A stretch of DNA of 64,000 nucleotides from Candidatus Poribacteria bacterium. GTDB lineage: Bacteria; Poribacteria; WGA-4E; WGA-3G. Position numbers and translations under genes: made by a program. Below the pieces are notes generated by a model, which did no database searches, was not told the DNA's origin, and worked only from the letters and a program-made list of their open reading frames with translations. This document shows, piece by piece, positions 44,679 to 52,617 of the stretch; positions within the stretch are counted from its first letter, which is position 1, and each line of letters starts with the position of its first letter. Location: NCBI GenBank assembly GCA_022827625.1, contig JAJEIE010000025.1, forward strand, positions 62,001-126,000. Direction: 5' to 3'.

Positions 44679-45830
44679 ATGAACAACATCATCTACATGG
44701 ATAACCATGCCACAACGCCGATCGCACCCGAAGTGCTGGAAGCCATGATGCCTTACCTCACGACACATTTCGGCAACGCTTCCAGTACGCACGCATTCGG
44801 CACAACAGCGAAGGATGCCGTAGAGAAGGCACGCCAGCAAGTCGCTGAACTCCTTGGATGCTCAGCAGAAGAAATATGTTTCACAAGTGGAGCGACCGAG
44901 TCGGATAACCTCGCTGTAAGGGGCATCGCCTACGCGTGTAGAGACAAGGGAAATCACATTATTACAAGCGCAGCCGAACACCACGCAATCCTTGATACCT
45001 GCCATGCCTTGGAGGCTGAAGGGTTTGAGACGACATATCTTCCCGTGGACAAACACGGGATGGTCAGTCCTGATGATGTTGAAGCAGCGATAACGCCAAA
45101 AACGATTCTGATGAGTTTCATGTACGCCAACAACGAGGTCGGCACGATAAATCCCATATCTGATATTGCGGCTGTGGCTGCCAAACACGGCGTGCTTTTC
45201 CATTCAGATGCGGTGCAAGGAATCGGGCAGCTGCCCTCGAATATGGAGAAGCTCGGTGTGGATCTCGCCTCCTTGACAGCACACAAAATTTACGGTCCGA
45301 AGGGGATTGGCACGCTTTACATCCGTCAAGACTCCTCTCAGCCTCTCTCGCTTTTTTACGGCGGCGGACAGGAGTCAGGTGTTCGACCCGGCACACTGAA
45401 TGTCGCAGGGATTGTCGGCTTAGGTGCGGCGTGCGAACTGTCTCAAAATTATATGGCGTCGGGAAAAAGTCGTGTGTCTACCTTGCGCGATACGCTGCAT
45501 GAGAAGCTAAATGCGCGTTTGGAAGATATTCATCTCAACGGGCATCCCGAACAGCGGCTGCCGGGCAATCTGAACCTCTGTTTTGCGGGTGTCCAAAGCC
45601 ACGCTTTACTGATGGGATTGAAGCGCGTTTCGGTGTCAACAGGGTCGGCATGCGATTCGGAGTCGGTGAAGGCATCACACGTCTTGGTTGCGATGGGAGT
45701 CCCGACTGAGTTAGCGGTAACTGCTGTCCGTTTCGGCTTGGGACGCTATAATACGGCTGAAGAGGTGGATATTGTTGCGGATGAAGTTCTAAAGGTCGTT
45801 AAGCGGTTACGGGCGTTAGCACCTGAATAG
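44679..45830 (+). CDS. Cysteine desulfurase (NifS/IscS family)
   Basis: It is 383 residues from MNNIIYMDNHATTPIAPE; an earlier ATG at 44607 overlaps the preceding gene, and AGAAGGAG precedes this start. The PLP lysine is in LTAHKIYGPKG and the catalytic cysteine in VSTGSACDSES. PLP-binding motifs FTSGATESDN and FHSDAVQ are present. It mobilises sulfur from cysteine for iron-sulfur cluster or thiouridine synthesis. No iscU or scaffold gene is adjacent. It would supply clusters such as that of the Rieske activator, although the link is circumstantial. Confidence 0.93.
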   Translation: MNNIIYMDNHATTPIAPEVLEAMMPYLTTHFGNASSTHAFGTTAKDAVEKARQQVAELLGCSAEEICFTSGATESDNLAVRGIAYACRDKGNHIITSAAEHHAILDTCHALEAEGFETTYLPVDKHGMVSPDDVEAAITPKTILMSFMYANNEVGTINPISDIAAVAAKHGVLFHSDAVQGIGQLPSNMEKLGVDLASLTAHKIYGPKGIGTLYIRQDSSQPLSLFYGGGQESGVRPGTLNVAGIVGLGAACELSQNYMASGKSRVSTLRDTLHEKLNARLEDIHLNGHPEQRLPGNLNLCFAGVQSHALLMGLKRVSVSTGSACDSESVKASHVLVAMGVPTELAVTAVRFGLGRYNTAEEVDIVADEVLKVVKRLRALAPE

Positions 45831-45837
45831 CAAGGCG

Positions 45838-46068
45838 TTAGGAGCTTTGCTCCGTCTGCAGTGGATTTTCTGCGGCGTGCTTAGCAATCAATTCACGCAC
45901 GGCAGGGACCAATTCTATGGGGACTTCTATTAGCATGCTCGACTCACGCGCGAATGCCGCTTCATCTTCGGCAACGGCTTCGTCCTCTGTCTGCTGCTCA
46001 TAGTGTGCGATAACGCTCTGGACGCGTTCTTCATCCCAACCGGGTGGAAATTCGTTCAGTTTTTTCAT
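45838..46068 (-). CDS. Antitoxin-like small protein
   Basis: This 76-residue acidic protein (MKKLNEFPPGWDEERVQSVI...) follows a DUF4258/BrnT-like toxin gene with a 4-nt ATGA overlap. The N-terminal PPGWDEERV helix is like BrnA/RHH-type antitoxins, and the central part is very Glu/Ala-rich. Toxin-first gene order is unusual but known for BrnT and HigB types. Confidence 0.65.
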   Translation of the reverse strand: MKKLNEFPPGWDEERVQSVIAHYEQQTEDEAVAEDEAAFARESSMLIEVPIELVPAVRELIAKHAAENPLQTEQSS

Positions 46069-46352
46069 CGGCTACCTCTCCTCCTTTGTCTTCGGCGGTA
46101 TGCTCTCAAGGGTTTCCCGCTCAATTCATAAGCTGTAACCACAAAAACACTATTAGGTCGTTGATCCTCAACATAGACTATTCGTAAGTAACGACCACTT
46201 TGTGTTTGACCTATGACAATCTTTGATCGTCTGCTTCCTGATCTCTTTTCACCAGGATTCAGTAAGACCTCTTCTACCTCGTCCTCGGTAATCCCATGGT
46301 CATAAATATGAGGCAAACCAGTTTCAGGATCGCTATAAAAGCGAATATTCAT
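46065..46352 (-). CDS. DUF4258/BrnT-like toxin candidate
   Basis: This 95-residue basic protein is RelE-like in pattern: HIYDHGITEDEVEEVLLNPG, then RYLRIVYVEDQRPNSVFVVTAYEL. The DHGIT-E/VxxVL start and strand-final VVTAYEL are characteristic of the DUF4258/BrnT group of ribonuclease toxins. The C-terminus is arginine-rich. It overlaps the antitoxin-like gene by 4 nt, indicating translational coupling. Toxin function is inferred. Confidence 0.7.
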   Translation of the reverse strand: MNIRFYSDPETGLPHIYDHGITEDEVEEVLLNPGEKRSGSRRSKIVIGQTQSGRYLRIVYVEDQRPNSVFVVTAYELSGKPLRAYRRRQRRRGSR

Positions 46353-46451
46353 TTGTTACCTAACCATTTATTTGTTGATAAGCTAAAGTAATTATAGCAC
46401 AGATTAGATTCAATTGCCAAAGATATTTTAAAGATAGTGTCTGTAAGACCG

Positions 46452-46480
46452 TTGCAATTTTTCTGACAATATGCTATACT
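46452..46480 (+). promoter_or_regulatory. Candidate sigma70-type promoter of Uma2 gene
   Basis: TTGCAA (46452-46457) and TATACT (46475-46480) are 17 bp apart. The start would be near 46487. CAGGAGAC precedes the Uma2 ATG at 46522. Confidence 0.65.
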
Positions 46481-46521
46481 TCTATCGTCAAGTTTAACGC
46501 CTATAACAGCAGGAGACACGC

Positions 46522-47103
46522 ATGTCATCTATCGCAGCCCGAACCTATCTGACCCCCGAAGAATACATCGCTGCCGAACGAAAGGCGACACGCAAAAGCG
46601 AATATCTGAGTGGTGAGATCGTTGCAATGTCCGGTGCCAGTAACGAACATAATCTTATCACAGTGAATACATTAACTGTCCTTTACAATCAATTGGCAGA
46701 CCGAGGATGCAGAGTCTACGCCAGTGATATGCGTGTTGGTATTGGTGCGGGAGTCTCCTACTTCTATCCAGACGTTTCCGTTGTTTGTGATAGACCCCGT
46801 TTTGAAGACGACGCTCTTGACATACTCACTAATCCGCAAGTCATTATTGAAGTGCTTTCTGACTCGACCGAAAGCTACGACCGAGGCGAGAAATTCGCAC
46901 ACTATAGACAATTGGAATCGTTGCAAGAATATATCTTGATTTCACAAGATCGGGTCCGAGTTGAACATTATCTTCGTCAAGGCAAACAGTGGCTACTCAG
47001 CGAATTCAGTGCACTTGAAGATGTGCTACCGCTCATTTCCATCAGTGCGGAACTCCCTTTAAATCAAATCTATAGATTCGTTGAATTGGAAATGGCTTCT
47101 TAA
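46522..47103 (+). CDS. Uma2-family PD-(D/E)xK endonuclease-like protein
   Basis: This 193-residue protein starts with the family LTPEEYIAAERKATRKSEYLSGEI. Its active-site pattern is YFYPDVSVVCD ... PQVIIEVLSDST ... YDRGEKFAHYR, with D and E for metal and K in the last block. Uma2 proteins are restriction-like nuclease folds of unknown biological target, abundant in cyanobacteria and Poribacteria. It is monocistronic behind the promoter at 46452. Confidence 0.88.
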   Translation: MSSIAARTYLTPEEYIAAERKATRKSEYLSGEIVAMSGASNEHNLITVNTLTVLYNQLADRGCRVYASDMRVGIGAGVSYFYPDVSVVCDRPRFEDDALDILTNPQVIIEVLSDSTESYDRGEKFAHYRQLESLQEYILISQDRVRVEHYLRQGKQWLLSEFSALEDVLPLISISAELPLNQIYRFVELEMAS

Positions 47104-47220
47104 CTCTTAACCTTGGGTGCTGCGCTCCGTTGTCGCTTGTGGTTTTTTGACGAAGCTATCAAATATTTTACTATTCAGAATCAAAAAAACAGAATCTGTT
47201 AGGATTAACCAAAAACCATC

Positions 47221-49278
47221 GTGAAACGAAGTGGAACGATGCCCAGATTTAATAGTTTAAAAAAACAGATCATCGCTTGTGGATTGAAAAAAGCAGAGGC
47301 ATTGAGGATAACTGAAGCCCTCAGTCGGATATTGGTGACACAATCCGCGACAGCCTGTTGGCACGAAATTTCGAGCGACATCCTCACACCAGAACACCCC
47401 TTTGTCCTCCACCAACTCCTTTACGATACCGTGTACGCCGACTTCAATATCGCAACGCACGGGCCACCACCCGCATGGTTTCCCACTGACGAAGACATCA
47501 CCGCAGCGAATATCACGCACCTAATGACAGAATTATCCATCAAAACCTATCCCGAATTCCATGCGTGGTCGGTTGCCAACCGAGACACGTTCTGGCAGAT
47601 GATGATTGATAAACTGCGCATTAAAGCGATAGACACAAACGCCAAACCACAAAAAGACGCAACAGGCATCGCAACACACCTATCTAAACTCAATATCGTC
47701 GATAGCTGCTTCAGTGCCCCCGATGATGCCATCGCGATTATTGCGCAACGCGAAGGCGACGATACCCTCCTAACGCTCACCTATCACGAATTGGCATGCC
47801 TGACCAACCGAGTCGCAAATGGACTTGTAAATATTGGACTCAAACCGGGAGATGCAGTAGCGATTGATATGCCCATGAACGCCGAATCTGTTGCGATCTA
47901 TCTCGGAATCGTCAAGGCAGGGTGTGTTGTTGTGGGAATTGCCGATAGTTTTGCTCCTGATGAGATAGCCACGCGCCTCCGTATCGGTAAAGCGAAAGCG
48001 ATCTTCACGCAGAATTATATCAATAGAGCAGACAAACGTTTGCCTTTATATGAGAAAGTGATGGCTGCGAACGCACCAAAGGCAATTGTCTCCTCCTGTG
48101 AAAGCAACATCACCAGCGCACAGGTCGAACGCGAAGGGGATATAACGTGGATCGACTTTCTGAGCGACGTGGAGACCTTCACCGCTATCCCGTGCGATCC
48201 AGACGCACATACGAATATCTTGTTTTCCTCTGGCACCACCGGCGAACCGAAGGCGATTCCGTGGACGCATACCACCCCAATCAAATGTGCTGCGGATGCC
48301 TATCTACACCACGACATTCATCCCAGCGATGTACTTGCGTGGTATACAAACCTCGGTTGGATGATGGGACCGTGGCTCATTTATGCCAGTCTCATCAACA
48401 AAGCAACCATCGCCTTGTATGACGGCGTACCGACCGGACGCGACTTTGGGGTCTTTGTGCAGAAGGCGAAGGTGAGTATGCTCGGTGTCGTGCCTACCCT
48501 CGTCCGGGCGTGGAAGAATACAGACTGTATGCATGGACTCGACTGGCACGCGATCCGGGCGTTCAGTTCAACGGGTGAATGCTCCAATCCTGAAGAGATG
48601 CTATACCTAATGTCTCTGGCGGGGTATAAGCCGGTGATTGAGTATTGCGGGGGCACTGAAATCGGAGGGGGTTATGTCACCGGGACACGGGTTCAACCCG
48701 CTGCACCTTCGACGTTCACAACCCCGGCACTCGGCTTGGATTTCTTGCTCTGTGATGATGACGGAAACCCAGTTGACAACGGCGAAGTCTTTATTATGCC
48801 ACCTTCCCTCGGTCTCTCAACAACGCTTCTCAACGCCGACCACAAGGAGATCTACTTTGCAGGAACCCCCGGACCGAATCTACGCCGCCACGGCGATGCG
48901 CTTGAACGATTAGCAGAAGGCTATTACCGCATTCACGGACGCGTCGATGATACGATGAACCTGAGTGGCATCAAAGTGAGTTCCGCAGAGATTGAGGAAG
49001 TGCTTAATGGCGTCAGAGGGGTCCAAGAGACAGCAGCGGTTGCAGTTTCACCGACAGGTGGCGGTCCCAGCCAACTCGTCGTTTACGCAGTACCGGCAAC
49101 ATCAGAAGGTGTATCTACAAAACAGGAACTTCACGCGGCTTTGCAAACAGCGCTTTCTGCCCATCTCAATCCGTTGTTCAGGATTCACGATGTCGTCATT
49201 GTAGATGCTTTACCGCGAACTGCCTCTAACAAAATCATGCGCCGTCTTTTGCGCGCCGGAAATTCTACTAAAGATTGA
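47221..49278 (+). CDS. AMP-binding acyl/acetyl-CoA synthetase-like enzyme
   Basis: This 685-residue protein uses GTG 47221 or ATG 47239. The N-terminal roughly 130-residue extension precedes the adenylation domain. Core motifs are NILFSSGTTGEPKAIPWTH, AFSSTGECSNPEE, IEYCGGTEIGGGY and RVDDTMNLSGIKVSSAEIE. The C-terminal Lys lies in LPRTASNKIMRR. The layout resembles the plant acyl-activating enzymes 17/18 and acetoacetyl-CoA synthetases. It forms acyl-adenylate then acyl-CoA. It is not obviously in an operon with its neighbours. Confidence 0.88.
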   Translation: MKRSGTMPRFNSLKKQIIACGLKKAEALRITEALSRILVTQSATACWHEISSDILTPEHPFVLHQLLYDTVYADFNIATHGPPPAWFPTDEDITAANITHLMTELSIKTYPEFHAWSVANRDTFWQMMIDKLRIKAIDTNAKPQKDATGIATHLSKLNIVDSCFSAPDDAIAIIAQREGDDTLLTLTYHELACLTNRVANGLVNIGLKPGDAVAIDMPMNAESVAIYLGIVKAGCVVVGIADSFAPDEIATRLRIGKAKAIFTQNYINRADKRLPLYEKVMAANAPKAIVSSCESNITSAQVEREGDITWIDFLSDVETFTAIPCDPDAHTNILFSSGTTGEPKAIPWTHTTPIKCAADAYLHHDIHPSDVLAWYTNLGWMMGPWLIYASLINKATIALYDGVPTGRDFGVFVQKAKVSMLGVVPTLVRAWKNTDCMHGLDWHAIRAFSSTGECSNPEEMLYLMSLAGYKPVIEYCGGTEIGGGYVTGTRVQPAAPSTFTTPALGLDFLLCDDDGNPVDNGEVFIMPPSLGLSTTLLNADHKEIYFAGTPGPNLRRHGDALERLAEGYYRIHGRVDDTMNLSGIKVSSAEIEEVLNGVRGVQETAAVAVSPTGGGPSQLVVYAVPATSEGVSTKQELHAALQTALSAHLNPLFRIHDVVIVDALPRTASNKIMRRLLRAGNSTKD

Positions 49279-49365
49279 CATCTGTCGTTTTTTTAGGTAT
49301 ACTTAACGAACACCCAAGTGACATACACTTGTTTTTTATCACCTTGTGGAAAAGGAGATGTTCTC

Positions 49366-50100
49366 ATGGAAACGTATCCAAACTCACGCCACATCCCTTA
49401 CGCTCCCACAGAAACTGCTGATCTATACCCTGAATCGGATGGCAAACCTATGGCTGAGACGGATATGCACGCAGTGGCTATCATCGATTTGCGGCACCGT
49501 TTTGACAACTTCTTCGCGAATAACCCGGATACTTATGTCTCCGGGACTCTCATGATGTATGATGTAGAGGGCCCCGGCCGCACCGCCGTCTCGCCCGATA
49601 TTCTCGTCTCTTTCGGCATAGGTAAGAAACTCCGCCGCACCTATAAGGTCTGGGAAGAGGGGAAGCCGCCGGACTTCGTGATGGAGTTTTCGAGCAAAGG
49701 AACGTTTCAAAATGACTTGGGGCATAAAAAGGCACATTACGCGTCAATGGGGATACCAGAGTATTTTCTCTGCGATATAGATAGACGCTATTTGCCCACG
49801 CCGCTGATGGGGTTTCGCCTCAAAGGTGGGACTTATGAACGGATACCGGAGAGCGTCGATGGCAGTATTCCATCTGTGACGTTAGGTGTATCGTTCCACC
49901 TGCTGGATGAGGGATTGGCTGTTTATGATGAGGCAACGGAAGACTGGCTGCAAACGCCTGCAGAAGCGGCAGAGCAGCGTGCAGAACAAGAAGCCGCCGC
50001 ACGCGCACATGAAGCCGCCGCACGCGCCGAAGCAGAAGCAGAAGCCTCGCGTCTGCGTGAAGAACTCGAGCGTCTCAAAGCACGCTTGTCAGATGACTAA
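49366..50100 (+). CDS. Uma2-family PD-(D/E)xK protein with coiled-coil tail
   Basis: It is 244 residues from METYPNSRHIPYAP; AAGGAG precedes this ATG, and a GTG at 49318 would add 16 residues of non-conserved sequence. Core motifs are VSPDILVSFG and PDFVMEFSSKGT, followed by DLGHKKAHYASMGIPEYFL. The C-terminal 45 residues are a charged Ala/Glu/Arg coiled coil (EAAARAHEAAARAEAEAEAS). Nuclease fold likely; target unknown. Confidence 0.87.
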   Translation: METYPNSRHIPYAPTETADLYPESDGKPMAETDMHAVAIIDLRHRFDNFFANNPDTYVSGTLMMYDVEGPGRTAVSPDILVSFGIGKKLRRTYKVWEEGKPPDFVMEFSSKGTFQNDLGHKKAHYASMGIPEYFLCDIDRRYLPTPLMGFRLKGGTYERIPESVDGSIPSVTLGVSFHLLDEGLAVYDEATEDWLQTPAEAAEQRAEQEAAARAHEAAARAEAEAEASRLREELERLKARLSDD

Positions 50101-50184
50101 CACTGCGTAGGTGAGGACCCAAAATTGTCCAAAACTTCATACTATAGTAGATTTTAGAATTACCCGAACACCTCTTTAGATGTA

Positions 50185-50363
50185 CCGCAAACTGTATGAA
50201 GATTAATTTATTAATTCGGTAATTTCTCAACGTGCGATGAATCGCACTACTACGAACCAAACCGTTTGTAGTAGGGCAATTCTGCGGCGTACTCGACCAA
50301 ATGCGAAGTGCATTATTGCCCGTCTATTACCGAATTATTTTCTGAAACTTCATTTAGTTTGCG
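50185..50363. repeat. Long nested hairpin repeat element, copy 2 (core inverted)
   Basis: This 179-bp element has the same outer ends as copy 1 (CCGCAAACTGTATGAAG left, CTTCATTTAGTTTGCG right). The core between ATGAAG and CTTCAT is reverse-complemented relative to copies 1 and 3. The module starting GCGGCGTACTCG (50284-50314) sits in the GGGCAAT/ATTGCCC loop here, not in the TGCGAT/ATCGCA loop. Confidence 0.85.
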
Positions 50364-50396
50364 TGCCACTTCGCATAAACTGACAGTTTCTGCTAC

Positions 50397-50428
50397 AAGT
50401 GTCCACATATTTTCTGGCTTTACTATAT
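50397..50428. repeat. 32-bp dispersed repeat, copy 2
   Basis: The segment beginning AAGTGTCCACATATTTT and ending CTTTACTATAT matches 30764-30795 with two or three differences. It lies downstream of the long repeat copy and upstream of the DUF362 gene. Confidence 0.7.
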
Positions 50429-50464
50429 TTCAGAAAATCATGTCCTTAGCAATGGAGACCACAC

Positions 50465-51679
50465 ATGGAAAAACAGTTCAAAGTTAGAGCAGCGCATTGC
50501 GATTATCGTGCCACGGAAGAGGAAATCTACCAGACCCTCCGCCGCATCACTGACCCGCTCACCCGCGCTTGGAAACCGATTGAAACCGCTAAGAAGGTGG
50601 TCATGAAATTCAATATGATGAAACCACCCGAGCGGATTATCTACTACGAGGGACGCCGCCGAGAATTAGTAGACGATGCCACCTGCCGCGCTGTCCTGCG
50701 ACTCATCAAGGAACACACCACGGCGCAGCTGGTCGCTACGGATACGAACCCGTATACCCACGGGCATCGGATGCCTCCCAACTTCAACTATCTACACCAC
50801 CTGAAAGAATTCGACGTGCAATTTGTCGATTCCAACTTGCCGCCGTTTAAGACTTACGACGTTCCGGGTGGCGGTTCCATGTTCGATCGCTATACGTTGA
50901 GTGCCTGCTTCGACGATGCAGATGCAGTCGTCTCGGTAGCGAAAATGAAGAACCACGCTTTCATGGGCATCACGCTATGCACAAAGAATCTCTTTGGGCT
51001 GCCACCGATGATCCTTCCCGAAGGCAGGACCCGAAGCTATTACCACCACCTCATCCGTCTCTCCTACGTACTCCCCGATTTGGCACTCATCACGAAGCCG
51101 TGCCTCAACATCATCGACGCGTTGACGGGACAGTGGGGACGCGAGTGGGGTGGGGTCGGCAGGATTTGTAATGCGCTCGTTGTTGGCGATCACCCAATTA
51201 CAACTGATGCTGTCGGTATGCACCTGATGGGACACGATCCGCAGTCCGACTGGCCCACACCGCCGTTCAAGCGCGATCGCAACCATATCCTTATCGCTGC
51301 ACAGCGCGGATATGGCACTGTCAATCTTGATGAAATTGATTGGGAGAGCGAAGTTACGGCACCTCTGGCGGAGTTTGATTCGGTCGAAACGGACACACCC
51401 GAAACGGTCGCAAACTGGCGACGCACGACGTGTGAACAAGGGTTAGTCTATCAAGAAAACCAGAAAGATCTCATTGACCGGTATCGTGATAACTTTATCT
51501 ATATGCAAGACGGTCAAGTCGTCTGGAGCGGACCGGATCCCTCGAACCTCGGCAGCCGTCGGCAGCTGAGTGGCGACAAGAAGGACAGCGCGCTCTGGCT
51601 GAAACTCGTCGATGCCGAAGAACACGAAGGCGAACATTTTAACGTCTATGAGGACTGCCTGAAACCCTTCGCGGCATAA
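50465..51679 (+). CDS. DUF362-family protein
   Basis: This 404-residue protein carries the DUF362 domain: KKVVMKFNMM, then ACFDDADAVVSVAKMKNHAFMGITLCTKNLFGL and the C-terminal ALVVGDHPITTDAVGMHLMG. Its function is not established, and it lacks a 4Fe-4S ferredoxin tail. It is preceded by GGAGAC and followed after about 170 nt by PhyH. Confidence 0.83.
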   Translation: MEKQFKVRAAHCDYRATEEEIYQTLRRITDPLTRAWKPIETAKKVVMKFNMMKPPERIIYYEGRRRELVDDATCRAVLRLIKEHTTAQLVATDTNPYTHGHRMPPNFNYLHHLKEFDVQFVDSNLPPFKTYDVPGGGSMFDRYTLSACFDDADAVVSVAKMKNHAFMGITLCTKNLFGLPPMILPEGRTRSYYHHLIRLSYVLPDLALITKPCLNIIDALTGQWGREWGGVGRICNALVVGDHPITTDAVGMHLMGHDPQSDWPTPPFKRDRNHILIAAQRGYGTVNLDEIDWESEVTAPLAEFDSVETDTPETVANWRRTTCEQGLVYQENQKDLIDRYRDNFIYMQDGQVVWSGPDPSNLGSRRQLSGDKKDSALWLKLVDAEEHEGEHFNVYEDCLKPFAA

Positions 51680-51708
51680 TTTCCGCAATCCGGACGCAGC
51701 CTCTCCCT

Positions 51709-51737
51709 GTAGGAGCGATCTCCGAATCGCGACTCCT
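51709..51737. repeat. Dispersed repeat with GGAGCGAT/ATCGCGACTCC
   Basis: This 29-bp element beginning GTAGGAGCGATC and ending CGCGACTCCT folds as an imperfect hairpin. Close copies lie inside coding sequence at 53245-53273 and 21585-21612. It lies between the DUF362 and PhyH genes. Confidence 0.8.
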
Positions 51738-51853
51738 GCCCAATCGCTGGCGAGGTTTTGCAGCGTACACGCTCCGGGGAATGCCATACGGCATTCATAC
51801 CGTTGATTCATGCGACGTGCATTCCTAACCTCGCCTATTATAAGGAGAACAAA

Positions 51854-52606
51854 ATGGGTATCACCGACGCGCAAAAGCAACAGTTAGACGAACAGGGATG
51901 CATCGTCATTCCAGATGTGCTCTCCGATGCCGAGATCGAGGTCTACAGAGCCGATATACTCAGGTTGGCAGCAGCGGAAAAACAGAACGGGTTGGCACGT
52001 CAACACACTAACGGCTACGGGCAGCACGTCCGCTGGTTGGTAAACAAGGGACAGATGTATGAAAAACTCGTTGCCCATCCCAAGGTGATGCCGTTCTTTG
52101 AACACCTGCTCGGTCCTGATTACACGCTCAGTACACTCACCTCTAACATCATCGACCCCGGCGCAGCCGATGGCGGCTACCACGTGGATCATATCGTAGG
52201 GACGATGCCGGAGCCGTTACCGAGTTTTCCAGTCGTCGCCAACAGTCTCTGGCTTCTCGACGATTTCACGCCTGAAAACGGCGGCACACGCCATGTTCCG
52301 GGCATCCATCTCCAGCGGAAGAAACCGCCTCCCGGCACGACACACCACCCCGATGAAGTCCGGTTGTCCGCTCCAAAAGGTTCTGTGTTTCTGTTCAACG
52401 GTGCGATTTGGCACTCTGCCGGTGCTAACAAAACCGACACGCAGCGCATTGCGTTGATTTGTTTCTGTTGTCGTTCCTTTGTGAAGCCGATGTTTGACTT
52501 TGTACATCACCTTAAGCCGGAAGTCGTCGAACGCGCGACACCGACGATGCGTCGGATTTATGGATTCGATTCCCAGCCACAACCACCGGATGAACCTACA
52601 CAATAA
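51854..52606 (+). CDS. Phytanoyl-CoA dioxygenase family protein
   Basis: It is 250 residues from MGITDAQKQQLDEQG; TAAGGAG precedes this ATG, while a longer frame from 51758 crosses non-conserved sequence. Iron ligands are H-V-D in GGYHVDHIVG and H in GAIWHSAGANKTDTQR. It ends 11 nt before a restriction-modification gene, suggesting co-transcription. Whether the oxygenase is functionally linked to DNA modification is unknown; it looks like an ordinary PhyH. Confidence 0.9.
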   Translation: MGITDAQKQQLDEQGCIVIPDVLSDAEIEVYRADILRLAAAEKQNGLARQHTNGYGQHVRWLVNKGQMYEKLVAHPKVMPFFEHLLGPDYTLSTLTSNIIDPGAADGGYHVDHIVGTMPEPLPSFPVVANSLWLLDDFTPENGGTRHVPGIHLQRKKPPPGTTHHPDEVRLSAPKGSVFLFNGAIWHSAGANKTDTQRIALICFCCRSFVKPMFDFVHHLKPEVVERATPTMRRIYGFDSQPQPPDEPTQ

Positions 52607-52617
52607 CAGGAAAAATT

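Larger units (their letters stand above)
50101..50464. other. Intergenic region with nested repeat element
   Basis: This 364-bp gap is dominated by the long repeat (50185-50363), a small imperfect palindrome (GCATAAACTGACAGTTTCTG, 50373-50392) and the 32-bp repeat at 50397. GGAGACCACAC precedes the DUF362 start. There is no ORF. Confidence 0.6.
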
